Shown here piece by piece: positions 1 to 6,942 of a stretch of DNA of 64,000 bases. The position numbers and the translations under genes are program-made. The notes under the pieces were generated by a model. The model saw only the letters and a list, made by a program, of their open reading frames with translations. It was not told the DNA's origin and ran no database searches. Within the stretch, counting starts at the first letter, position 1; every line of letters starts with the position of its first letter. The DNA is from Arthrobacter sp. OAP107 (GTDB taxonomy: Bacteria; Actinomycetota; Actinomycetes; Actinomycetales; Micrococcaceae): contig NZ_JBEPOK010000001.1 of assembly GCF_040546765.1 (NCBI RefSeq), forward strand, positions 4,960,001 to 5,024,000. The letters are read 5' to 3'.

Positions 1-975
1 GACGGTGTTCGCTTCCCGGTAGGTGCCGGTGATGGTGTCGCCGGCAACCACGCCGTGATCGAACGTGGCGTCCAGGGTCTTCTCCGGCATGGTGTTCACG
101 ATTCCGGGGGCGACGAGCTCGGTGACGTAAAGGGTGTCCGGGTAGGCCGGGTCCTTCACGCCGGTGGAGGCCCACAGCGGGCGCTGGGGGCGCGCGCCGG
201 CTTCGGCCAGGACCGCCCAGCGTTCGGTGGAGAAGAGCTCTTCGTAGACCTGGTAGGCGAGGCGGGCGTTCGCGACGCCGGCCTTGCCCTTGAGGGCCTT
301 GGCCGCGTCGGTGCCGATCGCGTCCAGTCGCTTGTCGATCTCGGTGTCCACGCGGGAAACGAAGAACGACGCGACGGAGTGGATCCTGGACAGGTCGTGG
401 CCGTTGTCCTTGGCCTGCTTCAGCCCGGCCTGGAAGGCGTTGATCACTGCCCGGTAGCGCTCCAGCGAGAAGATCAGTGTCACGTTGACGCTGATGCCCT
501 CGGCCAGGACTGCGGTGATGGCTGCGAGGCCCTCGAGCGTGGCGGGGATCTTGATCAGGACGTTGTCCTTGTCGACCTTCTTGAACAGGTTCTTGGCTTC
601 CGCGATCGTGCCCTCGGTGTTCCAGGCGAGGCGGGGGTCCACCTCGATGGAGACACGGCCGTCCACGCCCTCGGTGGCGGCGGCGATCGGAGCGAAGAGG
701 TCGCATGCGTCGGCGACGTCCGTCGTCGTGATCTCGAAGATCGTCTCCTCGACGCCGGCGCCCTGCGCGGCAAGTTCGGCGATCTTGGCGTCGTAGTCCG
801 TGCCGGAGGTGATCGCGGCCTGGAAGATGGACGGGTTGGTGGTCACGCCGACGACATTCTTCTGGTCGATGAGCTTCTGCAGGCTGCCGCTGTCGAGCCG
901 CTCCCGGGAGAGGTCATCCAACCAGATGGACAGACCTGCTTCAGAAAGCTGTGCGGTGGGTGTTGTGTTGGTCAT
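1..975 (-). CDS. tal: Transaldolase, 3' end outside the window
   Basis: Transfers a dihydroxyacetone unit between sugar phosphates in the pentose phosphate and RuMP cycles; cytoplasmic. The 325 visible residues carry the TTNPSIF segment (about residue 45) and the Schiff-base lysine in KIPAT (Lys142), as in the long actinobacterial class of about 370 residues, so roughly 45 residues are cut off. The ATG start follows the tkt stop by 21 bases, so both are probably on one transcript from the tkt promoter. With hxlA/hxlB downstream in the window, it most likely serves ribulose 5-phosphate regeneration during formaldehyde fixation as well as normal pentose metabolism. Confidence 0.96.
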   Translation of the reverse strand, partial: MTNTTPTAQLSEAGLSIWLDDLSRERLDSGSLQKLIDQKNVVGVTTNPSIFQAAITSGTDYDAKIAELAAQGAGVEETIFEITTTDVADACDLFAPIAAATEGVDGRVSIEVDPRLAWNTEGTIAEAKNLFKKVDKDNVLIKIPATLEGLAAITAVLAEGISVNVTLIFSLERYRAVINAFQAGLKQAKDNGHDLSRIHSVASFFVSRVDTEIDKRLDAIGTDAAKALKGKAGVANARLAYQVYEELFSTERWAVLAEAGARPQRPLWASTGVKDPAYPDTLYVTELVAPGIVNTMPEKTLDATFDHGVVAGDTITGTYREANTV

Positions 976-996
976 GGCTTGTTTCTTCCTTCAAAG

Positions 997-3147
997 TTAG
1001 TTGGCTGCGGCGGCGAGAGAGTCCTTGGCGGCGGCGGCGACTGCTTCCGCGGTGATGCCGAATTCCTGGAAGAGGCGCTTGTAGTCTGCCGAGGCGCCGT
1101 AGTGCTCGAGGCTGACGGAGCGGCCGGCGTCGCCGACGAATTCCTTCCAGCCAAGGGCAAGTCCTGCTTCGACGGACACGCGGGCCTTGACCGCTGCGGG
1201 CAGGACTGCCTCGCGGTAGGCGGCGTCCTGCTTGTTGAACCACTCCACGCACGGCATGGAGACCACGCGGGTGGCGATGCCTTCGGCCTGGAGTGCTTCG
1301 CGGGCCTGGACGGCGAGTTGGACTTCGGAGCCGGTGCCGATCAGGATGACCTGCGCGTTCGCGGTCTTGCCGTCCTTGGACGCCTCGGCCAGCACGTAGC
1401 CGCCCTTGGCAACGCCAGCAGTCGAACCGAAGGTGTCACCCTCGGCCGCGCCCTCGCCACGCTCGTAGGTGGGGATGTTCTGGCGGGTCAGGACAATGCC
1501 GGCCGGGTTCTCGTGGTTTTCCAGCATGGTCTTCCACGCTGCCGCGACCTCATTGGCATCGCCCGGACGGACGACGTCGAGGCCGACGATCGCACGCAGC
1601 GAGGCGAGCTGCTCCACCGGCTGGTGCGTCGGGCCGTCCTCGCCCAGGCCGATGGAGTCGTGCGTCCAGACATACAGGGACGGCACGCCCATGAGGGCGC
1701 CGAGGCGGATGGCCGGCTTCTGGTAGTCGCTGAAGATCAGGAACGTGCCGGAGAATGCGCGGGTCTTGCCGTGCAGGCTGATGCCGTTCACGATCGAGGC
1801 TGCGGCGTGCTCACGGATACCGAAGTGCAGGACGCGGCCGTACGGGTTGCCCTTCCACGCTTCAGTGGAGCGCGAGGCAGGGATGAACGACGGCGAGCCC
1901 TCGATGGTGGTGTTGTTCGACTCGGCGAGGTCGGCAGAGCCGCCCCAGAGTTCCGGCATGACCGGGCCGATGGCGTTCAGGACCTTGCCGGAGGCGGCAC
2001 GGGTGGAAACATCCTTGCCGGCTTCGAAGACCGGCAGTGCAGCCTCGAGCCCGGCGGGAAGCTGGCGCGCTTCGACGCGCTCCAGCAGGGCAGCGCCCTC
2101 AGGGTTGGCGGACTGCCAAGCAGAGAAGGACTCTTCCCATTCCTTGCGGGCAGCGGCGCCGCGGTCCACCACGCGCCGGGCGTGGGCCAGCACGTCCGCG
2201 TCCACCTCGAAGGACTTTTCCGGGTCGAAGCCCAGCACCTCCTTCAGGGCCGCGACCTCGTCGGCGCCGAGTGCCGAACCGTGGATCTTGCCGGTGTTCT
2301 GCTTCTTGGGGGCCGGGTAGCCGATGATGGTGCGCAGCGAGATGATGGACGGCCTGGAGGTCTCGGCCTTCGCAGCCAGGAGCGCGGAGTAGAGCTCCTG
2401 GACGTCTTCGACGTACTCGCCCGATTCGGTCCAGTCAACGCGCTGGGTGTGCCAGCCATAGGCTTCGTAGCGCTTCAGGACGTCCTCGGTGAAGGCGATG
2501 TCGGTATCGTCCTCGATGGAAATGTGGTTCTCATCGTAGATGACCACGAGGTTGCCCAGCTCCTGGTGCCCGGCCAGGGAGGAAGCCTCAGAGGTAACAC
2601 CTTCCTGGATGTCGCCGTCGGACGCGATGACCCAGATGGTGTGGTCGAACGGGCTCTCGCCGGCGGGAGCATCGGCGTCGAACAGGCCGCGCAGGCGGCG
2701 CTGCGAGTATGCGAAGCCGACCGAGGAGGCCAGGCCCTGGCCCAGCGGGCCGGTGGTGATCTCAACGCCCGGGGTGTGCTTGTATTCCGGGTGTCCGGGG
2801 GTCAGCGCGTCCCATGTGCGCAGCGCCTGAAGGTCCTTCAGTTCCAGGCCGTAGCCGGAGAAGAACAGCTGGCTGTACAGCGTCAGGGAGGAGTGCCCCG
2901 GTGACAGGATGAAGCGGTCACGGCCGATCCATTCCGGGTCACGGGGGTCGTGGCGCATCAGCTTCTGGAACAAAAGGTACGCGGCCGGCGCCAGGCTCAT
3001 CGCGGTGCCCGGGTGGCCGTTGCCGACCTTCTCGACGGCATCGGCAGCCAAAACCCGGAGGGTGTCCACCGCACTCTGGTCCTCGGACGTCCAGTCAAGT
3101 GTTGTGGCGTTGTCTGCGATAGGCGTCGCGGTTGCTGTCGGATTCAC
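997..3147 (-). CDS. tkt: Transketolase
   Basis: Thiamine-diphosphate enzyme that moves two-carbon units between ketoses and aldoses; about 716 residues, normal for the family. The TPP-binding stretch SDGDIQEGV and the later pyrimidine and C-terminal domains are all present. I chose the GTG at 3147 because AAAGGGG lies seven bases before it; an upstream ATG at 3210 would add 21 residues of promoter-like sequence. The protein begins VNPTATAT, and the same eight residues begin hxlB at 20721, together with a shared leader (see regulatory entries). It is divergent from the LuxR-type gene at 3301 and probably co-transcribed with tal. Confidence 0.96.
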   Translation of the reverse strand: MNPTATATPIADNATTLDWTSEDQSAVDTLRVLAADAVEKVGNGHPGTAMSLAPAAYLLFQKLMRHDPRDPEWIGRDRFILSPGHSSLTLYSQLFFSGYGLELKDLQALRTWDALTPGHPEYKHTPGVEITTGPLGQGLASSVGFAYSQRRLRGLFDADAPAGESPFDHTIWVIASDGDIQEGVTSEASSLAGHQELGNLVVIYDENHISIEDDTDIAFTEDVLKRYEAYGWHTQRVDWTESGEYVEDVQELYSALLAAKAETSRPSIISLRTIIGYPAPKKQNTGKIHGSALGADEVAALKEVLGFDPEKSFEVDADVLAHARRVVDRGAAARKEWEESFSAWQSANPEGAALLERVEARQLPAGLEAALPVFEAGKDVSTRAASGKVLNAIGPVMPELWGGSADLAESNNTTIEGSPSFIPASRSTEAWKGNPYGRVLHFGIREHAAASIVNGISLHGKTRAFSGTFLIFSDYQKPAIRLGALMGVPSLYVWTHDSIGLGEDGPTHQPVEQLASLRAIVGLDVVRPGDANEVAAAWKTMLENHENPAGIVLTRQNIPTYERGEGAAEGDTFGSTAGVAKGGYVLAEASKDGKTANAQVILIGTGSEVQLAVQAREALQAEGIATRVVSMPCVEWFNKQDAAYREAVLPAAVKARVSVEAGLALGWKEFVGDAGRSVSLEHYGASADYKRLFQEFGITAEAVAAAAKDSLAAAAN

Positions 3148-3228
3148 AATTAATCCCCTTTGATTCGTCGTCGGCCTATAGCGGCCGTACGGATGCTTTC
3201 CGGTTGACACCTATACTTCCGAAACTAA

Positions 3229-3284
3229 TGGGTAGGAGTAACACTGTTTTCTGACGGTTTTTACTACACTTTCGGACTGGGTAG
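3229..3284 (-). promoter_or_regulatory. RuMP-type control block between tkt and luxR-like gene
   Basis: Seen: two TGGGTAG copies (3229-3235 and 3278-3284) 49 bases apart, enclosing aacactgttttctgacggtt. The same core occurs upstream of hxlB (20803-20875) and a diverged 35-base form upstream of gap (31014-31048). Inference: binding site for a shared regulator, with the divergently transcribed LuxR-type protein the nearest candidate. Confidence 0.6.
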
Positions 3285-3288
3285 CCGC

Positions 3289-3294
3289 TAGACT
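3289..3294 (+). promoter_or_regulatory. Candidate -10 element for a leaderless transcript
   Basis: TAGACT ends six bases before the ATG at 3301 and no Shine-Dalgarno sequence precedes that ATG. This spacing fits leaderless transcription, which is common in actinobacteria. No convincing -35 hexamer is visible. Confidence 0.4.
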
Positions 3295-3300
3295 GTCGAA

Positions 3301-4608
3301 ATGAGCGCAGCCACCGACCAGCCAACGAAGGCGTCCAATAAGCCCCTTACAGACCTGCCGTGGCCGCTGCTGCATTCCGTGGCAGCAGTTGCCGATGCCC
3401 CACTGCTGCAGATAGCGGAGCGGCTGCGTGATGCCACGCTTCCCTACATGGGAAGCAGCGCGCTGGTCATCTTCACCGAGGACTGCACAGGGCGGCCGCA
3501 GAAGAAGGCCGGCGCGGAGGAAATTATTTCCCGGGTTTCCATCGCCGAGCTTGACACGCTCCGTGCCACCCTTTCGGATGAGACTCCCTGGTTCGGCGAC
3601 GCCGAGCTGGCGGGCAAGTCCCGGCCCGCACTCGCCCTGAAACACGCCTCCAGCCAGGCCCTCCTCGTCCTCACGGATCCTCAGCCATCCGATGCCGGGG
3701 ATAACGCCGGGCTGGACCTGGTGAAATATCTGTGGGGCCTTGCTGCCCGGCGGATCCAGGAGAAGGTGGCCGATGCGCCGCCGTCGTACCTGCTGGAATC
3801 CCGGGCGGCTTCAGCCGAGCGTATCCGCGTGACGGCAGAACTGACCGACCTGCACTCCACCACCCTGGAAACCCTCCTGGCGGCGCTGCGTTCCTCCTCG
3901 ATGGACAACGCGGTAGCCCGCACCACCGTCACCGACCTCACCGCCAAGGCATTGGTCCGGCTCCGGACCCTCAGCGACCGCACGACCGACCTGGTGGAAG
4001 AGCCCGTTGCCAAGGCCTTTGAACGCCTGCGCGAGGACCTGCGTCCGCTCACCGGCTACAGCGGAATCGAGGCCGAGTTCATTGAGCCGCCGCTGAATGG
4101 ACGGGCCCTGCCCGGCGAAGTTGCCCACGCAGCAAGGGCAGTCGTCCGCGGACTTGTGCTGGCCATGATGGAGCAACCTGATGTCAGCAGAATCCGGACG
4201 CAATGGGACTGCGACGGCGAAAACCTGCTGATCAACGTGCGCGACGACGGCCGCGGTGCACTTGCGGCCGACGCGCCGAGCATCAGCCGGCTGGACCGCC
4301 GGGTCCAGGCGCTCACGGGACAGCTGCGGATGGACGTCATGCCAGGCTGGGGTGCGGACGTCTTCGTCTCCCTACCCCTCGACCTACCCACACGTCCGGC
4401 CGGGGACGTCGCCGGATGGAACCTTGCCGCCCGGGAACTCGAGGTGCTCCAGCACCTCGCCGCCGGAAACCGCAACCGCACCATCGCCGCCGCGATGGGC
4501 ATCAGCGAGAACACGGTCAAGTTCCATGTGCGGAACCTCTTCAAGAAGCTCGACGTCGGCTCACGCACCGAGGCCATCGCGCTGGCACACAGCCACGGGC
4601 TCCGGTGA
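3301..4608 (+). CDS. LuxR-family regulator with degenerate histidine-kinase body
   Basis: A 435-residue cytoplasmic protein without membrane segments. Residues 20-160 look like a GAF-type sensor region. Residues 173-190 (ERIRVTAELTDLH) resemble the dimerisation helix of NarL-partner kinases, but Thr182 stands where the phospho-accepting His is expected. Residues 250-360 resemble a HATPase domain with DDGRG (315-319) but without a clear N-box Asn. Residues 372-435 are a complete LuxR/NarL helix-turn-helix. Thus a kinase-like module appears fused to the DNA-binding output, probably without kinase activity. It is divergent from tkt, across the motif block that recurs before hxlB and gap, so I infer control of RuMP genes; a pentose phosphate role is the alternative. 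Confidence 0.8.
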   Translation: MSAATDQPTKASNKPLTDLPWPLLHSVAAVADAPLLQIAERLRDATLPYMGSSALVIFTEDCTGRPQKKAGAEEIISRVSIAELDTLRATLSDETPWFGDAELAGKSRPALALKHASSQALLVLTDPQPSDAGDNAGLDLVKYLWGLAARRIQEKVADAPPSYLLESRAASAERIRVTAELTDLHSTTLETLLAALRSSSMDNAVARTTVTDLTAKALVRLRTLSDRTTDLVEEPVAKAFERLREDLRPLTGYSGIEAEFIEPPLNGRALPGEVAHAARAVVRGLVLAMMEQPDVSRIRTQWDCDGENLLINVRDDGRGALAADAPSISRLDRRVQALTGQLRMDVMPGWGADVFVSLPLDLPTRPAGDVAGWNLAARELEVLQHLAAGNRNRTIAAAMGISENTVKFHVRNLFKKLDVGSRTEAIALAHSHGLR

Positions 4609-4633
4609 CGGCTTAGAAACCCGGCAGCACGCG

Positions 4634-4665
4634 AAACGGCGGCACCCTGATGGGTGCCGCCGTTT
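4634..4665 (+). terminator. Terminator after the LuxR-type gene
   Basis: Perfect 14-bp stem, AAACGGCGGCACCC with GGGTGCCGCCGTTT, four-base loop TGAT, then TGTCGTTT. A near copy, with the preceding CAGCACGCG also conserved, lies at 9202-9229. Confidence 0.85.
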
Positions 4666-4690
4666 GTCGTTTAGCGCGTGCTGGCGGGTC

Positions 4691-4719
4691 TGTCAGATAA
4701 ACGGTGTGTGGATCCGGCC
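4691..4719. repeat. Left inverted repeat of the IS
   Basis: Starts tgtcagataa and matches the right end with about four mismatches; the conserved core is acggtgtgtgg followed by tccggcc. Confidence 0.75.
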
Positions 4720-4726
4720 GGTTTCA

Positions 4727-6010
4727 TTAGTGAGTGGTTCTTTCGAACCGGCCGGCGAAGGTGATCGCGAACGCGTTTAGTGCAGGCTTCCACCTCATCA
4801 CCCAGCGTGCCCGACCGCCGCCGGTGGGATCAAGAGACCTGGTGACCAGATACAGGCATTTCAGGGCAGCGGCCTCGTTTGGAAAGTGCCCGCGGGCCCT
4901 GACGGCCCGCCGGTAGCGGGCGTTGATCGACTCGATCGCGTTCGTCGTGCAGATCACCCGCCTGATCTCCACGTCGTACTCCAGGAAGGGCACGAACTCC
5001 GCCCAGGAGGACTCCCAGAGCCGGACGATTGCCGGATATCGCTGACCCCACTCGGCCGTGAACTCAGCGAACCGGTCCTTCGCCGCTTGCTCGGACGGGG
5101 CCGTGTAGACCGGCTTGAGCGCCTTGACGATGCCGTCGCGGTGCTGGCGTCCGGCGTAGCGGAAGCTGTTGCGGATCAGGTGCACGATGCACTGCTGCAC
5201 CACCGTTCGCTCCCACGTGGTCGTGATCGCCTCCGGCAGGCCCTTGAGCCCGTCGCAGACAGCGATCAACACATCTTCCACGCCCCGGTTCTTCAGCTCG
5301 GAGAATACCTGCAGCCAGAACCGGGCACCCTCGCCGCCGTCGCCGGCCCAGATGCCCAGGATCTCCCGCTCCCCGTTCACGGTGACGCCCATGACGACGT
5401 AGAACGGGGTGTTGCGCACCTGCCCGTCACGGACCTTGACCACGACCGCGTCAACGAAGAGCACCGGATAGACCGGGTCCAAAGGTCGGGCCGACCATTC
5501 GGCCAGTTCTCCGGCGACCTTCTCCGTGATGCGGCTGATGGTGTCTTTGGAGACCTTGGCCCCGTAGATCTCCTCGAAGTGCGCGGCGATTTCCCCGGTG
5601 GTCAGCCCCCGGGCGGACAGCGAGAGGACGATCTGGTCGATCCCGTCCAGACGCCGCTTTCGCTTGGGCACGATCACCGGCTCGAACGAGCCGTCCCGAT
5701 CCCGGGGCACCTCAATCTCGACCGGGCCGATCTCGGTCAGCACGGTCTTGGACCTGGTGCCGTTGCGCATGTTGGCTGCGATCGGCGTCTGGCCATGCTC
5801 GTGCCCGAGGTGCTCGGTCAGTTCCGCTTCCAGCGCGGTCTCCAGCACATTCCTCGTGAGCTGGTTCAACAGCCCGCCCGGGCCTACCAGGCTCACGCCC
5901 TGCTCCTTGGCCTGCGCGAGCAACCGCTCGGCAAGCTCCTTCTGATCGATGATCTCTCCCGTCACAGGATCGATCATCACCCCTGTCATCTCGGTCGTGG
6001 ACTCTGACAC
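4727..6010 (-). CDS. IS256-family transposase
   Basis: Mutator-type DDE transposase of 427 residues, normal full length. Visible catalytic signatures are the first Asp in FVDAVVVKVRDG, the second Asp in IAVCDGLKGLPEA, and the Glu in TTNAIESIN. The GTG at 6010 is preferred because GGAGA precedes it at suitable distance; an ATG eleven codons upstream lies in the terminal repeat. No frameshift or internal stop is visible, so the element may still move. It reads towards the LuxR gene, away from the oxidase block. Confidence 0.95.
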   Translation of the reverse strand: MSESTTEMTGVMIDPVTGEIIDQKELAERLLAQAKEQGVSLVGPGGLLNQLTRNVLETALEAELTEHLGHEHGQTPIAANMRNGTRSKTVLTEIGPVEIEVPRDRDGSFEPVIVPKRKRRLDGIDQIVLSLSARGLTTGEIAAHFEEIYGAKVSKDTISRITEKVAGELAEWSARPLDPVYPVLFVDAVVVKVRDGQVRNTPFYVVMGVTVNGEREILGIWAGDGGEGARFWLQVFSELKNRGVEDVLIAVCDGLKGLPEAITTTWERTVVQQCIVHLIRNSFRYAGRQHRDGIVKALKPVYTAPSEQAAKDRFAEFTAEWGQRYPAIVRLWESSWAEFVPFLEYDVEIRRVICTTNAIESINARYRRAVRARGHFPNEAAALKCLYLVTRSLDPTGGGRARWVMRWKPALNAFAITFAGRFERTTH

Positions 6011-6031
6011 GGCCGTCTCCTTTCGGATCAG

Positions 6032-6060
6032 GCCGGACCCCACACACCGTTATTCAGACA
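6032..6060. repeat. Right inverted repeat of the IS
   Basis: Reverse complement starts tgtctgaataacggtgtg, pairing with the left end at 4691-4719. Confidence 0.75.
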
Positions 6061-6103
6061 GTCCCGTGCTGGCTTCTGGCTGGGCTGGTTATGCGGTGCT
6101 GGG

Positions 6104-6778
6104 TTATGTGGTGGCGAACATGAGGGCCATGGTGGTGGCGCCGAGGGCTTCGAGGGCGTGTTGGGTGCGGGTGGGGGGTTGGTGTGTTCCTGTGTGGTGG
6201 GTGGGTGTTGTGCGGTTGCGGAGGAGCAGGATGAGGAAGGTTGCGGCGGCGGTTGCGAAGAGGAGGGTGAGCAGGATCCCTGGTGTGTGGCCGAGCGCTG
6301 TTGCCGTTCCTGGTGGTGTTGCCGGGGTGTGGGGTGTGGTGGTCATGGCGTGGTGGGCGTGGTCCATGGGCATGGTTATGGGTGTTCCGGCGGCGGGGGT
6401 GGTTCCGTTGTCCGGGCCGGGGTGGGTCATGGTGGTGATCATGAGGGCTGCGGCGGCCATGGTGAGGGCGTGGTAGGCGCATTTGATTCTGCCCTGGGTG
6501 CCGGCGCAGAGGAGTTTGTATTCGGGTCGGGCGACGGCCTGGATGGTGAACCAGAGTGCGGCGCCGGCGAGCAGGCCGATCTGGGCGAGGAGGGTGGTGG
6601 GGGCGAGGTTCCAGAGCATGGCTGCCATCAGGGTGTTCATGAGGGCGTGGAGGGTGTTGTTGATCCGGTCGGTGAGGTGGGCTGACCTGTAGGCCTGCCA
6701 GAGCTGGCAGGCGCCGCCGGCGAGCAGGACGGCGGTGAGGGTCCAGGTTAGTGCGGGGATATGGAACACGCGGATCAC
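6104..6778 (-). CDS. DUF5134-type His/Met-rich membrane protein, copy 1
   Basis: A 224-residue membrane protein with five or so hydrophobic helices (about residues 8-25, 45-62, 65-82, 105-120, 168-190) and a loop at 125-160 rich in His, Met and Thr, including MPMDHAHHAM. Family assignment to DUF5134 is by memory. It starts at a GTG and follows the copper amine oxidase gene on the same strand. The identical arrangement recurs at 28190-30985. The His/Met-rich loop resembles copper-binding segments of copper-handling proteins, so I infer a role in supplying copper to the oxidase; nothing in the sequence proves this. Confidence 0.75.
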   Translation of the reverse strand: MIRVFHIPALTWTLTAVLLAGGACQLWQAYRSAHLTDRINNTLHALMNTLMAAMLWNLAPTTLLAQIGLLAGAALWFTIQAVARPEYKLLCAGTQGRIKCAYHALTMAAAALMITTMTHPGPDNGTTPAAGTPITMPMDHAHHAMTTTPHTPATPPGTATALGHTPGILLTLLFATAAATFLILLLRNRTTPTHHTGTHQPPTRTQHALEALGATTMALMFATT

Positions 6779-6831
6779 GCCCTACTGGGTTGGGATTTGG
6801 TGTGGGGATGTTTTGGGTGGGGAAAGGGGTA

Positions 6832-6867
6832 GGTCCCCGATGCCGCCCGTGGGCAGCATCGGGGACC
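6832..6867 (-). terminator. GGTCCCCG-type hairpin after amine oxidase 1
   Basis: 12-bp stem ggtccccgatgc / gcatcggggacc around a 12-base loop. It lies between oxidase 1 and the DUF5134-type gene, so it may attenuate rather than end transcription. Relatives are at 9308, 9380, 30157 and 30212. Confidence 0.65.
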
Positions 6868-6906
6868 GGGTGTTGGTGCTGGTTTTTCTCCGGCTGCTAC
6901 TTCACC

Positions 6907-6942
6907 GAACGCCTGCGCTGTTCACAGAACGCCTGGGCTGTT
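6907..6942. repeat. Short tandem repeat after amine oxidase 1
   Basis: Two tandem copies of a 20-base unit (gaacgcctgcgctgttcaca, then gaacgcctgggctgttt) abut the oxidase stop codon. Copy 3 of the gene has only one such unit-like remnant. Confidence 0.6.

Larger units (their letters stand above)
4691..6060. mobile_element. IS256-family insertion sequence
   Basis: About 1,370 bp, bounded by imperfect inverted repeats: 4691-4719 and the reverse complement of 6032-6060, sharing the core cggtgtgtgg then tccggcc. It holds one intact transposase gene. The bases directly outside the ends do not form an evident 8-9 bp direct repeat, so the target duplication has decayed or the ends recombined. It lies between the LuxR gene terminator and the 3' end of the DUF5134-type gene, separating RuMP genes from the first amine oxidase block. 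Confidence 0.9.

Noticed and set aside
55..2904. 949-residue open frame opposite tkt and tal
   Set aside because: It is antisense to two certain genes and its composition is that of a GC-rich complementary frame; no domain recognised.
4677..6075. cgtgctggc on both sides of the IS as a target duplication
   Set aside because: The copies are not at equal distances from the ends (five bases off on the left), so they do not form a proper target-site duplication.
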